Source: an uncultured Clostridia bacterium
GTDB taxonomy: Bacteria > Bacillota > Clostridia > Christensenellales > UBA1242
Direction of reading: 5' to 3'
DNA length: 32,900 bases
NCBI GenBank assembly: GCA_937992055.1
Contig: CALKLQ010000050.1
Location: 1-32,900, forward strand
A model generated the notes under the pieces. That model was not told the origin of the DNA. It worked only from the letters and a program-made list of their open reading frames with translations, and did no database searches. This document shows positions 8,443 through 15,500 of this stretch, one piece after another. Within the stretch, counting starts at the first letter, position 1, and each line of letters opens with the position of its first letter. The translations under genes were made by a program, and so were the position numbers.

Positions 8443-9963
8443 TCACTTCCTCTCAATTGCACCAAATCTACAAGAGTTTTTGCATTTGCCGCATCTTATG
8501 CACTTGGTTTGGTCTATCGTATATTTTCCGTCCTCATCAAGAAATATGGCGTCCACTGGGCAGATTCTAAAACAAAGCGAGCATGCCACACACTTTTCGT
8601 GCATGATATTATATTTTGTAAGGCTTTTGCAAACTCCCGCTCTGCATCGTTTTTCAAGTATGTGCTCTAGATATTCATCTTTAAAGTATTTAAGGGTGGA
8701 AAGCACAGGATTTGGTGAGGCTTGACCTAGTCCACAAAGCGAATTGTCTTTAATGTAGTTAGCCAAGTTTTCAAGTTCATCCAAATCTGAAAGGGTTCCC
8801 GCGCCCTCACATATCTTTTGTAAGATTTCATGAAGACGTTTATTTCCAATTCTACATGGAGTGCACTTTCCGCATGATTCTCCAACCGAAAATTCCAAAA
8901 AGAATTTGGCAATGTCAACCATACAAGTGTCTTCATCCATAACAATCACACCACCAGACCCCATCATGGCACCAAGTTGCTTTAAACTTTCATAATCTAT
9001 TTTTGTGTCACAAAATCTTGCCGGAATGCAACCACCGCTTGGTCCGCCCATTTGAACCGCTTTCAGTTGTTTTCCATTTAAAACTCCGCCTCCAAAGTCG
9101 TATACTAATTGTTTTATGGTTGCTCCTATGGGAAGTTCATATAGCCCCGCGTTTTTCACCTTTCCAGAAAGGGCAAATACCTTTGTTCCTTTAGAATTCT
9201 CCTCGCCAAGGCGGCAAAACCAGTCACTGCCATTTAAAATAATTTTTGGAACATTAGCTAATGTTTCTATGTTATTAATGATGGTAGGTTTGTCTTTATA
9301 GCCTCTTTCTGCGGGGTAGGGAGGTTTGAGCTTGGGTTCACCTCTTTGTCCCTCACAACTTTTAATAAGAGCGGTTTCTTCTCCACAGACAAATGCGCCT
9401 GCGCCTAGCTTTAAAGCTATATTAAAATTAAATTTGCTGTTAAAAATGTTTGAGCCTAAAACACCTAGGTTTTTAGCGTCTTCTATGGCAGTTTTTAATC
9501 GTTTGACCGCAAGAGGATACTCGGCTCTAACATAAATTATGCCTTCGTCTGCGCCTATTGCATATCCGGCTATTGCCATGGCTTCTAAAATTGCATGCGG
9601 ATAGTCCTCTGCAATCGCTCTATCCATGAAGGCACCCGGGTCACCCTCGTCGCAGTTGCAAATTATATATTTTTTGTCTGAAATTTGATTTTTGCATAGC
9701 TCCCACTTTTTCCCAGTAGGGAAGCCAGCACCGCCCCTTCCACGCAATTTGCTAGCTTTAATCTCTTCTATAACTTTTTCAGGAGAGTATTCTAAAACCG
9801 CTTTAGCTAGAGCGAAGTAACCATCACAGGCGATATAATCTTCTATCTTTTCAAGTTTGTCAAGCCCATCTTTTATTGTTAAAACAAAAGCATTAGAATC
9901 ATTTTTGAGTTTATTCCTAGTTTGCTTGTTTTCCTCTTTAATTTTTTTTAGCTTTTCAATCAT
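8443..9963 (-). CDS. hydB: NADH-binding hydrogenase subunit HydB (NuoF-like)
   Basis: 506 residues. FMN/NADH domain with GRGGAGFPTGKKW (about 75-87), CNCDEGDPGAFMDR (102-115) and GAGAFVCGEETAL (187-199). [4Fe-4S] ligands are ESCGKCTPC with C410, followed by a C-terminal two-cluster ferredoxin domain (CVACSLCFRIC 458-468; CIRCGKCKNSC 488-498). It takes electrons from or to NAD(H) in the trimeric hydrogenase. Many HydB proteins are near 600 residues, with an extra N-terminal thioredoxin-like [2Fe-2S] domain. That domain is absent here and is replaced by a short charged helix. ATG at 9963 has GGAGAG close upstream. A GTG at 9969 is less likely. It overlaps the end of hydC by 8 bp. Confidence 0.94.
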   Translation of the reverse strand: MIEKLKKIKEENKQTRNKLKNDSNAFVLTIKDGLDKLEKIEDYIACDGYFALAKAVLEYSPEKVIEEIKASKLRGRGGAGFPTGKKWELCKNQISDKKYIICNCDEGDPGAFMDRAIAEDYPHAILEAMAIAGYAIGADEGIIYVRAEYPLAVKRLKTAIEDAKNLGVLGSNIFNSKFNFNIALKLGAGAFVCGEETALIKSCEGQRGEPKLKPPYPAERGYKDKPTIINNIETLANVPKIILNGSDWFCRLGEENSKGTKVFALSGKVKNAGLYELPIGATIKQLVYDFGGGVLNGKQLKAVQMGGPSGGCIPARFCDTKIDYESLKQLGAMMGSGGVIVMDEDTCMVDIAKFFLEFSVGESCGKCTPCRIGNKRLHEILQKICEGAGTLSDLDELENLANYIKDNSLCGLGQASPNPVLSTLKYFKDEYLEHILEKRCRAGVCKSLTKYNIMHEKCVACSLCFRICPVDAIFLDEDGKYTIDQTKCIRCGKCKNSCRFGAIERK

Positions 9964-10372
9964 GGTCACTCTCCAAATTTGAAATGATTTTTTCTATTTT
10001 GTTTTTGTCAAGCTTTCCGTATAATGTTCCATTGATACTCATAACAGGCGCCTCACTGCAACAACCAAGACATCGTACAATAGAAAGGTGGAATAAGCCA
10101 TCTTGACTTGAACTGTTTATTAAATTTAAACGTTTTTTCAAAATTTCTAAAATGCTTTCTCCTCCTAAAATAAAACAAGCCGTGCCCATGCAAAGTTCAA
10201 TATTATATTTAGCCTTCTTTTTCATTTTAAATTGTGTGTAAAAGGTGGCAACACCATATACCTCGCTTTCAGGCACACCCAAACTTTTGCTAATATTATG
10301 AATACTCTCATTTGTAATTTCATGGTTTTGTTCCATTACGCTTTGTAGTGCCTCAATAATTGTTTGTTCCAT
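9956..10372 (-). CDS. hydC: [2Fe-2S] hydrogenase subunit HydC (NuoE-like)
   Basis: 138 residues, a NuoE/24-kDa-like thioredoxin-fold protein. The [2Fe-2S] ligands are C61 and C66 (CMGTAC) and C101 and C105 (RCLGCC), the family pattern C-x4-C ... C-x3-C. The N-terminal part VPESEVYGVATFYTQF is typical. It mediates electron flow next to HydB. First gene of hydC-hydB-hydA. AAAGGAAG precedes the ATG, and a strong sigma-A promoter lies just upstream with a leader of only about 12 nt. The maturases HydE, HydF and HydG are not in this window. Confidence 0.93.
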   Translation of the reverse strand: MEQTIIEALQSVMEQNHEITNESIHNISKSLGVPESEVYGVATFYTQFKMKKKAKYNIELCMGTACFILGGESILEILKKRLNLINSSSQDGLFHLSIVRCLGCCSEAPVMSINGTLYGKLDKNKIEKIISNLESDHD

Positions 10373-10390
10373 AAACTTCCTTTAAAAATT

Positions 10391-10419
10391 AATATATCAA
10401 AGAGTTTGCCCATTTTCAA
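10391..10419 (-). promoter_or_regulatory. Sigma-A promoter of the hydrogenase operon
   Basis: On the minus strand, TTGAAA (10419-10414), a 17-bp spacer and TATATT (10396-10391). The expected start of transcription is near 10384, about 12 nt before the hydC ATG, with AAAGGAAG in between. No Rex-like operator (TTGTGA-N6-TCACAA) was seen. Confidence 0.75.
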
Positions 10420-10868
10420 AACTATTTTTCTTTTATTTGTTTGTGGCGGCGGATAAATATTTAAAGATATTAAACATTTTGATATTAAAATGCTTATTAT
10501 AAGTTAATTTAAAAAATAAATCATAAAACCAGTAATCTTGTTTACTAGTTATGCGGTCGTGATACATAACAAGTATGAAAGATTAATTTTTTATCATTCA
10601 AGGATAAATGATAAAAATGGAACCTTGCCACTTGCAAACAATTGATAAAGGTTGAATGTAAGTATAATGGCTTGGTGTTGAACAAATATAATTTAATAAT
10701 TTTTATTTGAAAGTTATTTCGCTACATTACTATGTGGTTGAGAAAAATTTAAGACAGATTAAACAATTTTTATCACTCATGTATAGATGGTTAAAAAGTG
10801 GCTTTGCCACTTATCCACAATGTGAATAGAGAAAAAAATAAAAAAAATAAGGAAGTAAAACAAAATGC
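10420..10868. other. Regulatory spacer with diverged repeat pair
   Basis: No gene. Two related segments at about 10581-10640 and 10757-10820 share the pattern TTTTTATCA-TCA...GAT...AAAA...G...CTTGCCACTT, a diverged duplication about 176 bp apart. The second contains AAGTGGC-TTT-GCCACTT, a small perfect hairpin. A perfect DnaA-box sequence is annotated separately. Confidence 0.5.
10811..10819 (+). promoter_or_regulatory. DnaA-box consensus, first
   Basis: Exact TTATCCACA. A second identical box lies 113 bp downstream. A single exact match also occurs by chance inside fusA (17066-17074, opposite strand), so each box alone is weak evidence. The closely spaced, same-strand pair in a regulatory region is more suggestive. 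Confidence 0.4.
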
Positions 10869-10896
10869 TTGACAAAGTTGCGGGGGGGGGTAGAAT
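10869..10896 (+). promoter_or_regulatory. Promoter with G9 tract in the spacer (putative phase-variable switch)
   Basis: Perfect -35 TTGACA (10869-10874), a 16-bp spacer AAGTTGC followed by nine G (10882-10890), and -10 TAGAAT (10891-10896). A mononucleotide G run in A+T-rich DNA is prone to slipped-strand mispairing. Each gain or loss of one G changes the spacer by one base, with 17 the optimum. It drives the surface leucine-rich-repeat gene starting at 11013. Confidence 0.75.
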
Positions 10897-10923
10897 AAAC
10901 TGACTATTTAATAGTAAAAAAAG

Positions 10924-10932
10924 TTATCCACA
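10924..10932 (+). promoter_or_regulatory. DnaA-box consensus, second
   Basis: Exact TTATCCACA, about 28 bp downstream of the -10 of the G9 promoter, so inside the predicted 5' untranslated region of the leucine-rich-repeat gene. DnaA binding here could block that transcript. That is inference. Confidence 0.4.
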
Positions 10933-11012
10933 AACTAGTACTATACAAAACGATTATGGTTATTATTCACATAATTAAGCCAAAAAAGTGGCAATGTTAC
11001 AAAGGAGGGAAA

Positions 11013-13052
11013 ATGAAAAGGTTTAGAAAAATTGTTGCAAGTTCGCTAATGCTATTCATGAGTATATTTATTATGTGTGTTGGCGTATATGCAGCAGCAA
11101 GTGCGCCCAAAGTAAATGTGAGTGGAACAATATCATATGATGTTGGTTCTGTAAAGGTTAGAGTTACAGGCAATCTAACAGGCGCATACACAGATACTAA
11201 CGGCAGTGGTGTAAACCCAGTTGCAAAAACAGAAACGGACAATGAAGGACAACTTTGCCATTATTATGGTGCGCATGATAATGCTCAAAGTGAGACCAAC
11301 ATGCTTCCAGCTTGGAACATAGGCAGTGTCTATTTTAAGGAAACAGCTGACGGTGCTGAAACATTTGTTATTTCCTTAAAAATAGAAAATTTATCTGTTT
11401 ATCCAATTAAAGCAACAGTAAACAATGCAACAACAGAAGTTTTGACAAATGTAACAAAGAAGATAACAAATAATAACTCAGAAATTGAAATAGGCGGAAC
11501 TGCCGAAATTTTAGTAAAATATGATATTGCGAACTCATCAAAATCAGCAAATCTCACAATAGGAAACGAGATTGTTTTTGAAAAGGTTGAGGCATTAGTT
11601 CCAACAGTTGATGGTTGGACAAAAACTCTAAGCGATGAAAAACTTACTTTAACAGGTTATACAGGCAATGAAGAGGAAGTTGTTATTCCAACTCAACTTA
11701 ATTACACAGACGAAAATGTTTATCCAGTTGCATACATAGGAGATAGTTTATTTGAAAATAACACCAACTTAAAAAGCGTAATTATTCCAGAAGGTATTAT
11801 AAGTATAGGATCTTCTGCATTCTATAGTTGCAGTAGCTTAGAAAGAATAACAATACCAGAAGGGGTTGTTAGTATAGATGATGATGCATTTGATCGTTGC
11901 GCTCTCTTAACAGAGGTTAACCTACCAAGCACATTGCAAAGTATAGGAAATGAGGTATTTTATAATTGCAGCGGTCTAACAAGCATAACAGTACCAGAAA
12001 ATGTTACAAGTATGGGAACTTATGTATTTGGATATTGTACAAACTTAACAGAGGCTACACTACCAAGTACATTGACAAGTATAGGAGATTATATGTTTTA
12101 TGATTGTAGTAGTTTAGAAGGCATAATAATTCCAGAAGGAGCTACAATCATAGGTAAATCCGCATTTTATGGTTGTGCAAATTTAACAGAGATTACCCTA
12201 CCAAGCACATTGACAACAATAAGCAGTGGCGCATTTAATGGCTGTACAGATTTGGCAGAGATTTCACTTCCTAGTAAGTTAACAAGTATAGAGGCTCAAA
12301 CATTCCAAAATTGCACAAGTCTTACAAGTATAACTATACCGGAAGGTGTTACAATTATTAAGGGAACTGGGGCTTTTAATGGTTGCACAAACTTAGTAGA
12401 GATTATCCTACCAAGCACATTGACAACAATAGGAAATGGTATTTTTAGGAATTGTGTAAACTTAACAGAGATTTCACTTCCAAGCTCATTAACAAGTATA
12501 GGTAGTGATGTATTTTACGGTTGCACTAATTTATTAAAAATTACTATACCAAATAATGTTTCAAGCATAGGCTCTTCTGCTTTTAGAGGTTGTACAAATT
12601 TAACAGAGGTTACACTCCCTAACTCATTGACAACTATAGCGTCTTCAGTATTTTATGATTGCAGCAGTCTAACAAATGTATTAATACCCGAAGGTGTTGC
12701 AATTATAGAAGATAATGCCTTTTATCATTGCAGTAATCTAACAAGTTTAATAATACCAGAAAGTGTTACAAATATTTGGTCAAGTGCATTTTTTGGTTGT
12801 AGCGGCTTAACAAGCGTAACCTTTTCAGGAGAGGTTGCAACTATAGGTAGTTCAGCATTTAGTTATTGTAGTAGTCTTGAAACAATAACGTTCGAAAAAG
12901 AAGTTTCTCCGCCTACATTGGATGGTACTGTTTTTTCTAGTTGTTATGCTGTTACAACAATCAATGTTCCAAGCGAGACGACTAAAAGTGCTTTTGTAAA
13001 TGCAAAATGGGGTAAATTTAGTGAAAGCATTTATGTTGTAACAAATGCTTAA
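11013..13052 (+). CDS. Secreted BspA-like leucine-rich-repeat protein
   Basis: 679 residues from the ATG with AAAGGAGGG 3 nt upstream. An upstream in-frame start at 10956 has no such site. Signal peptide: KRFRK, then a hydrophobic segment to about residue 27, with cleavage likely near AAASA. Residues 30-200 are an uncharacterised beta-rich domain. Residues 251 to about 643 are 17 tandem 23-residue repeats of the LRR_5/BspA type (consensus TNLTEITLPSTLTSIGSSAF-GC), followed by a short closing segment. Repeats with IPEGV and with LPSTL partly alternate. There is no LPXTG, transmembrane anchor or cell-wall-binding module, so it is probably released or held non-covalently. BspA-type proteins mediate adhesion in gut and oral anaerobes and protists. 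The promoter has a G9 tract and a terminator follows. Confidence 0.9.
   Translation: MKRFRKIVASSLMLFMSIFIMCVGVYAAASAPKVNVSGTISYDVGSVKVRVTGNLTGAYTDTNGSGVNPVAKTETDNEGQLCHYYGAHDNAQSETNMLPAWNIGSVYFKETADGAETFVISLKIENLSVYPIKATVNNATTEVLTNVTKKITNNNSEIEIGGTAEILVKYDIANSSKSANLTIGNEIVFEKVEALVPTVDGWTKTLSDEKLTLTGYTGNEEEVVIPTQLNYTDENVYPVAYIGDSLFENNTNLKSVIIPEGIISIGSSAFYSCSSLERITIPEGVVSIDDDAFDRCALLTEVNLPSTLQSIGNEVFYNCSGLTSITVPENVTSMGTYVFGYCTNLTEATLPSTLTSIGDYMFYDCSSLEGIIIPEGATIIGKSAFYGCANLTEITLPSTLTTISSGAFNGCTDLAEISLPSKLTSIEAQTFQNCTSLTSITIPEGVTIIKGTGAFNGCTNLVEIILPSTLTTIGNGIFRNCVNLTEISLPSSLTSIGSDVFYGCTNLLKITIPNNVSSIGSSAFRGCTNLTEVTLPNSLTTIASSVFYDCSSLTNVLIPEGVAIIEDNAFYHCSNLTSLIIPESVTNIWSSAFFGCSGLTSVTFSGEVATIGSSAFSYCSSLETITFEKEVSPPTLDGTVFSSCYAVTTINVPSETTKSAFVNAKWGKFSESIYVVTNA
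11763..12942 (+). repeat. Coding tandem repeats of the LRR_5 domain (17 units of ~69 bp)
   Basis: Seventeen imperfect 69-bp units encode the 23-residue leucine-rich repeats; the ninth has one extra residue. Phrases such as CCAAGCACATTGACAA recur exactly in several units (for example near 12072, 12203 and 12412), giving substrate for unit gain or loss by recombination. Confidence 0.85.
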
Positions 13053-13073
13053 CATCTATTAATTCATAATTTT

Positions 13074-13102
13074 AAAATGTCGATGAAAATCGGCATTTTT
13101 TT
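13074..13102 (+). terminator. Terminator after the leucine-rich-repeat gene
   Basis: AATGTCGAT pairs with ATCGGCATT (one G-U) around GAAA, followed by a T run. Confidence 0.85.
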
Positions 13103-13198
13103 AAAGAAATTTTTAGGGTAGTTTTCTCTTGTAATTATTTAACAGTTTTTTGTGATTCCTGATTTTATTGTTTTTTCATTTTTAATTGTTTTAAAAGA

Positions 13199-13227
13199 TT
13201 GACAAGGTTGATAATTTATGTTAAATT
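13199..13227 (+). promoter_or_regulatory. Sigma-A promoter of the str operon
   Basis: TTGACA (13199-13204), a 17-bp spacer, TAAATT (13222-13227). It lies 320 bp before rpsL, so the operon has a long untranslated leader. Confidence 0.7.
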
Positions 13228-13231
13228 AATC

Positions 13232-13407
13232 ACGGTTTTCTTTGAAAACTGTCTCCATTAGGTTATGCCTTTTGGTCGGCTAGCTGGAAAAGCTTAAAAG
13301 CATCATCAACGGCAGGTGTTTCACCGTAAGGACTTTTATGTCTTGTGTATCGTGGATGCAGTTTATATTTTTTTCAGCTAATAAACCAAATTTTGGTTTA
13401 TTTTTTT
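13232..13407 (+). ncRNA. Structured 5' leader of rpsL ending in an intrinsic terminator
   Basis: The leader begins with a 9-bp hairpin ACGGTTTTC-TTT-GAAAACTGT (13232-13252). It continues with further stem-loops (GGTG-TTT-CACC near 13317; AGGAC/GTCTT near 13335) and ends in ATAAACCAAATTTTGGTTTAT followed by seven T (13381-13407), a textbook terminator about 140 nt before the rpsL start. The layout, promoter then structured RNA then terminator then ribosomal protein gene, is that of a transcription-attenuation leader. TTTTGGT at 13270-13276 could pair with ACCAAA of the terminator as an antiterminator. I do not recognise it as a named ribosomal-protein leader family. The ligand, perhaps S12 or S7, is a guess. 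Confidence 0.6.
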
Positions 13408-13546
13408 GTAGGGGAGATATAGTCAAGCGCGAAGCAATTGACAAATTTCCACCCACAGCTAAATGCGTTGTTTGCCACAAGGAAAGATTTGTGCAAAGAA
13501 TTGATAATTTACAACGCCTATTTCATTTTATAAGGAGGAAAACAAA

Positions 13547-13918
13547 ATGCCAACAATTAACCAATTGGTTAAAAAGGGAAGAAAAACTTTTGAAAAAAAG
13601 AGCAAATCTCCACTTCTTAATGAATGTCCACAAAAAAGAGGAGTTTGTTTGTCTGTTAAAACAACATCTCCTAAAAAACCTAACTCAGCTCTTAGAAAAA
13701 TTGCAAGAGTTAAACTTTCAAACGGACAGGAAGCAACCTGCTATATCCCTGGAATTGGTCACAATTTGCAAGAGCATAGCGTGGTGCTTGTTCGTGGCGG
13801 AAGAGTGAAAGACCTACCTGGTGTTAGATATCACATCATCCGTGGAACACTTGATGCTTCTGGTGTTGCAAAAAGAAACCAATCTCGTTCAAAATATGGC
13901 GCAAAGCGTCCTAAATAA
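13547..13918 (+). CDS. rpsL: 30S ribosomal protein S12
   Basis: 123 residues, full length. The conserved blocks are PTINQLVKKGRK, KKPNSALRKIARVKLSNG, EHSVVLVRGGRVKDLPGVRYH and the basic C-terminus SRSKYGAKRPK. S12 sits at the decoding centre. The lysines that mutate in streptomycin resistance (in KKPNS and in VKDLPG) are wild type. AAGGAGG lies 9 nt before the ATG. It is the first gene of rpsL-rpsG-fusA-tuf, preceded by the attenuator-like leader. A further stem (GCGTTGT 13464-13470 with ACAACGC 13511-13517) lies just upstream of the ribosome binding site. Confidence 0.98.
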   Translation: MPTINQLVKKGRKTFEKKSKSPLLNECPQKRGVCLSVKTTSPKKPNSALRKIARVKLSNGQEATCYIPGIGHNLQEHSVVLVRGGRVKDLPGVRYHIIRGTLDASGVAKRNQSRSKYGAKRPK

Positions 13919-13940
13919 GCTTTAATTTAAAATTTTAAAA

Positions 13941-13987
13941 AAAGGAGGAGTTGATTTTGCTTTTTGCAAAAATCAACATATTACAAA
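13941..13987 (+). promoter_or_regulatory. Shine-Dalgarno separated from the rpsG start by a hairpin
   Basis: AAAGGAGG (13941-13948) is 39 nt upstream of the ATG that begins the canonical S7 sequence. Between them TTGATTTTGC (13951-13960) pairs with GCAAAAATCAA (13966-13976, one bulged A). Folding would shorten the effective spacing to about 13 nt. An in-frame TTG at 13964 would give 8 extra residues not found in S7. Confidence 0.65.
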
Positions 13988-14461
13988 ATGCCAAGAAGAA
14001 ATGCTGCTGTTAAAAAAGATGTTTTGCCAGACCCAATATATAATAGTAAATTGGTTACAAAACTTATCAATCAAGTTATGTTAGATGGCAAAAAAGCTAT
14101 TGCACAAGGTATTGTTTATGGGGCTTTTGAAAATATTAAAGAAAAAACTGGCACAGAGCCACTTGAATATTTTACTCAAGCTCTAGAAAACGTTAAACCA
14201 GTGCTAGAAACAAAGGGAAGAAGAGTTGGTGGTGCAACCTACCAAGTTCCTATGGAAATCAGACCAGAAAGACGCCAAACCTTAGCAATTCGTTGGTTGG
14301 TGTTGTATTCAAGAAAACGTAATTCAGAAAGAACAATGCAAGACAAGCTTGCAGCTGAAATTATGGACGCTTACAACAACACTGGCGCATCAATCAAAAA
14401 GAGAGATGAAATGCACAGGATGGCGGAGGCGAACAAGGCTTTTGCTCACTACCGCTGGTAA
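13988..14461 (+). CDS. rpsG: 30S ribosomal protein S7
   Basis: 157 residues from the ATG at 13988, the normal bacterial length, starting with the canonical PRRNAAVKKDVLPDP. The conserved GRRVGGATYQVPMEIRPERRQTLAIRWL and the C-terminal KRDEMHRMAEANKAFAHYRW are present. S7 nucleates assembly of the 30S head and in many bacteria represses its own operon. An upstream TTG start (13964) is possible but unlikely. The Shine-Dalgarno is unusually distant and separated by a hairpin. The stop codon directly abuts the first unit of a palindromic repeat array that separates this gene from fusA. Confidence 0.97.
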   Translation: MPRRNAAVKKDVLPDPIYNSKLVTKLINQVMLDGKKAIAQGIVYGAFENIKEKTGTEPLEYFTQALENVKPVLETKGRRVGGATYQVPMEIRPERRQTLAIRWLVLYSRKRNSERTMQDKLAAEIMDAYNNTGASIKKRDEMHRMAEANKAFAHYRW

Positions 14462-15145
14462 TAATAATTTAATTCTTTGGCGAATAACTTCGTTTCTGAT
14501 TAGCGTGACAAAACAGTCATTTACGAAGGTAAACTCCTGCTTTGCCACACTAATCGAGCCTCGTTCTTCATCCAAATAATTAAATTATTATCATGCGATT
14601 AGGCGATTAACTTAGAAAGTTTAATTTGCTTTAACGTAATAAAATAGTCGAATTCAATATTAAGACTATAAATAAAGTTAAACATAATAATCTAATTGCA
14701 TTTTGGAGAATAACATCGTTACTGACAAGCGTGGACAAAACAGTCATTTACTAAGGTAAACTCCTGCTTTGCCACACTAATCGAGCCTCGTTCTTCATCC
14801 AAATAATTAAATTATTATCATGCGATTAGGTGATTAATTTAGAAAGTTTAATTTGCTTTAACGTAATAAAATGGTCGAATTCAATATTAAGACTATAAAT
14901 AAAGTTAAACATAAAAATCTAATTGCATTTTGGGGAATAAAACCGTTACTGACAAGCGTGACAAAACAGTCATTTACGAAGGTAAACTCCTGCTTTGCCA
15001 CACTAATCGAGCCTCGTTCTTCATCCAAATAATTAAATTATTATCATGCGATTAGGCGATTAACTTAGAAAGTTTAATTTGCTTTAACGTAATAAAATAG
15101 TCGAATTCAATATTAAGACTATAAATAAAAAATAACATAATAATC
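14461..15145. repeat. Three tandem ~226-bp repeats, each with a ~130-bp palindrome
   Basis: The marker GCGTG(G)ACAAAACAGTCATTTAC recurs at 14503, 14729 and 14956 (periods 226 and 227). Each unit holds a long imperfect palindrome. In the first, ATAATAATTTAATT at 14461 pairs with AATTAAATTATTAT ending at 14591, and the core stem GTGACAAAACAG pairs with CTGCTTTGCCAC around TTTACGAAGGTAAA. A linker of about 95 bp with weaker dyad symmetry (ATAGTC...GACTAT) follows. Units are about 95% identical. There is no credible gene. RNA hairpins this long between rpsG and fusA must affect expression or processing. Confidence 0.85.
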
Positions 15146-15357
15146 TAATTCAAATTTAGGCAATAATATCGTTTTAGGCAATTGATTTTAAGTTTGACAA
15201 ATAATTAGTTGAGACATGCCTTTTGTTTTATTAGTAAAACTCCGTTCGACTTTGCATGTATTATTTGTCAAACGAAAGAACTCGCTTTGCTTATGCTTAA
15301 TCTAATTGAGCTAAAAGATTAATATTTTTTGAATTAGACAATAATATCAAAAGTTTA
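15146..15357. repeat. Fourth, different large palindrome before fusA
   Basis: The inner arms GTTTGACAAATAAT (15192-15205) and ATTATTTGTCAAAC (15260-15273) are perfect complements. The outer arms TAATCTAATTCAAATTTAGGC... and ...TTTTGAATTAGACAATA also match, giving about 200 bp of imperfect dyad. The centre (GTAAAACTCCG...CTTTGC) resembles the centre of the preceding repeats (GGTAAACTCCTGCTTTGCC), so it may be a diverged relative. The remaining ~140 bp before fusA hold only small A+T-rich inverted repeats (GTCAAT-TTTA-ATTGAC at 15463-15478). Confidence 0.7.
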
Positions 15358-15500
15358 TGTAAATTTTTTATTTACGCAAACCGAAGTATTAAAAAAAGTG
15401 AATTAAGTTTTAATAAGCCATAATAAATTTAAATCACTTAATAATTCTTCAAATATAAACGTCAATTTTAATTGACACAAAAAAAATAAAGGAGAAAATA

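Noticed and set aside
13438..13465. Second promoter (TTGACA, 16 bp, TAAATG) downstream of the rpsL leader terminator
   Set aside because: The -10 is poor and lies in a conserved-looking stem. Possible but not supported enough to annotate.
13338..13808. 156-codon open frame starting in the rpsL leader
   Set aside because: It spans the leader terminator and most of rpsL in another frame; no family signature.
14461..15145. CRISPR array
   Set aside because: Units are ~226 bp and repeated in full, with no short repeat plus unique spacer pattern; no cas genes in the window.
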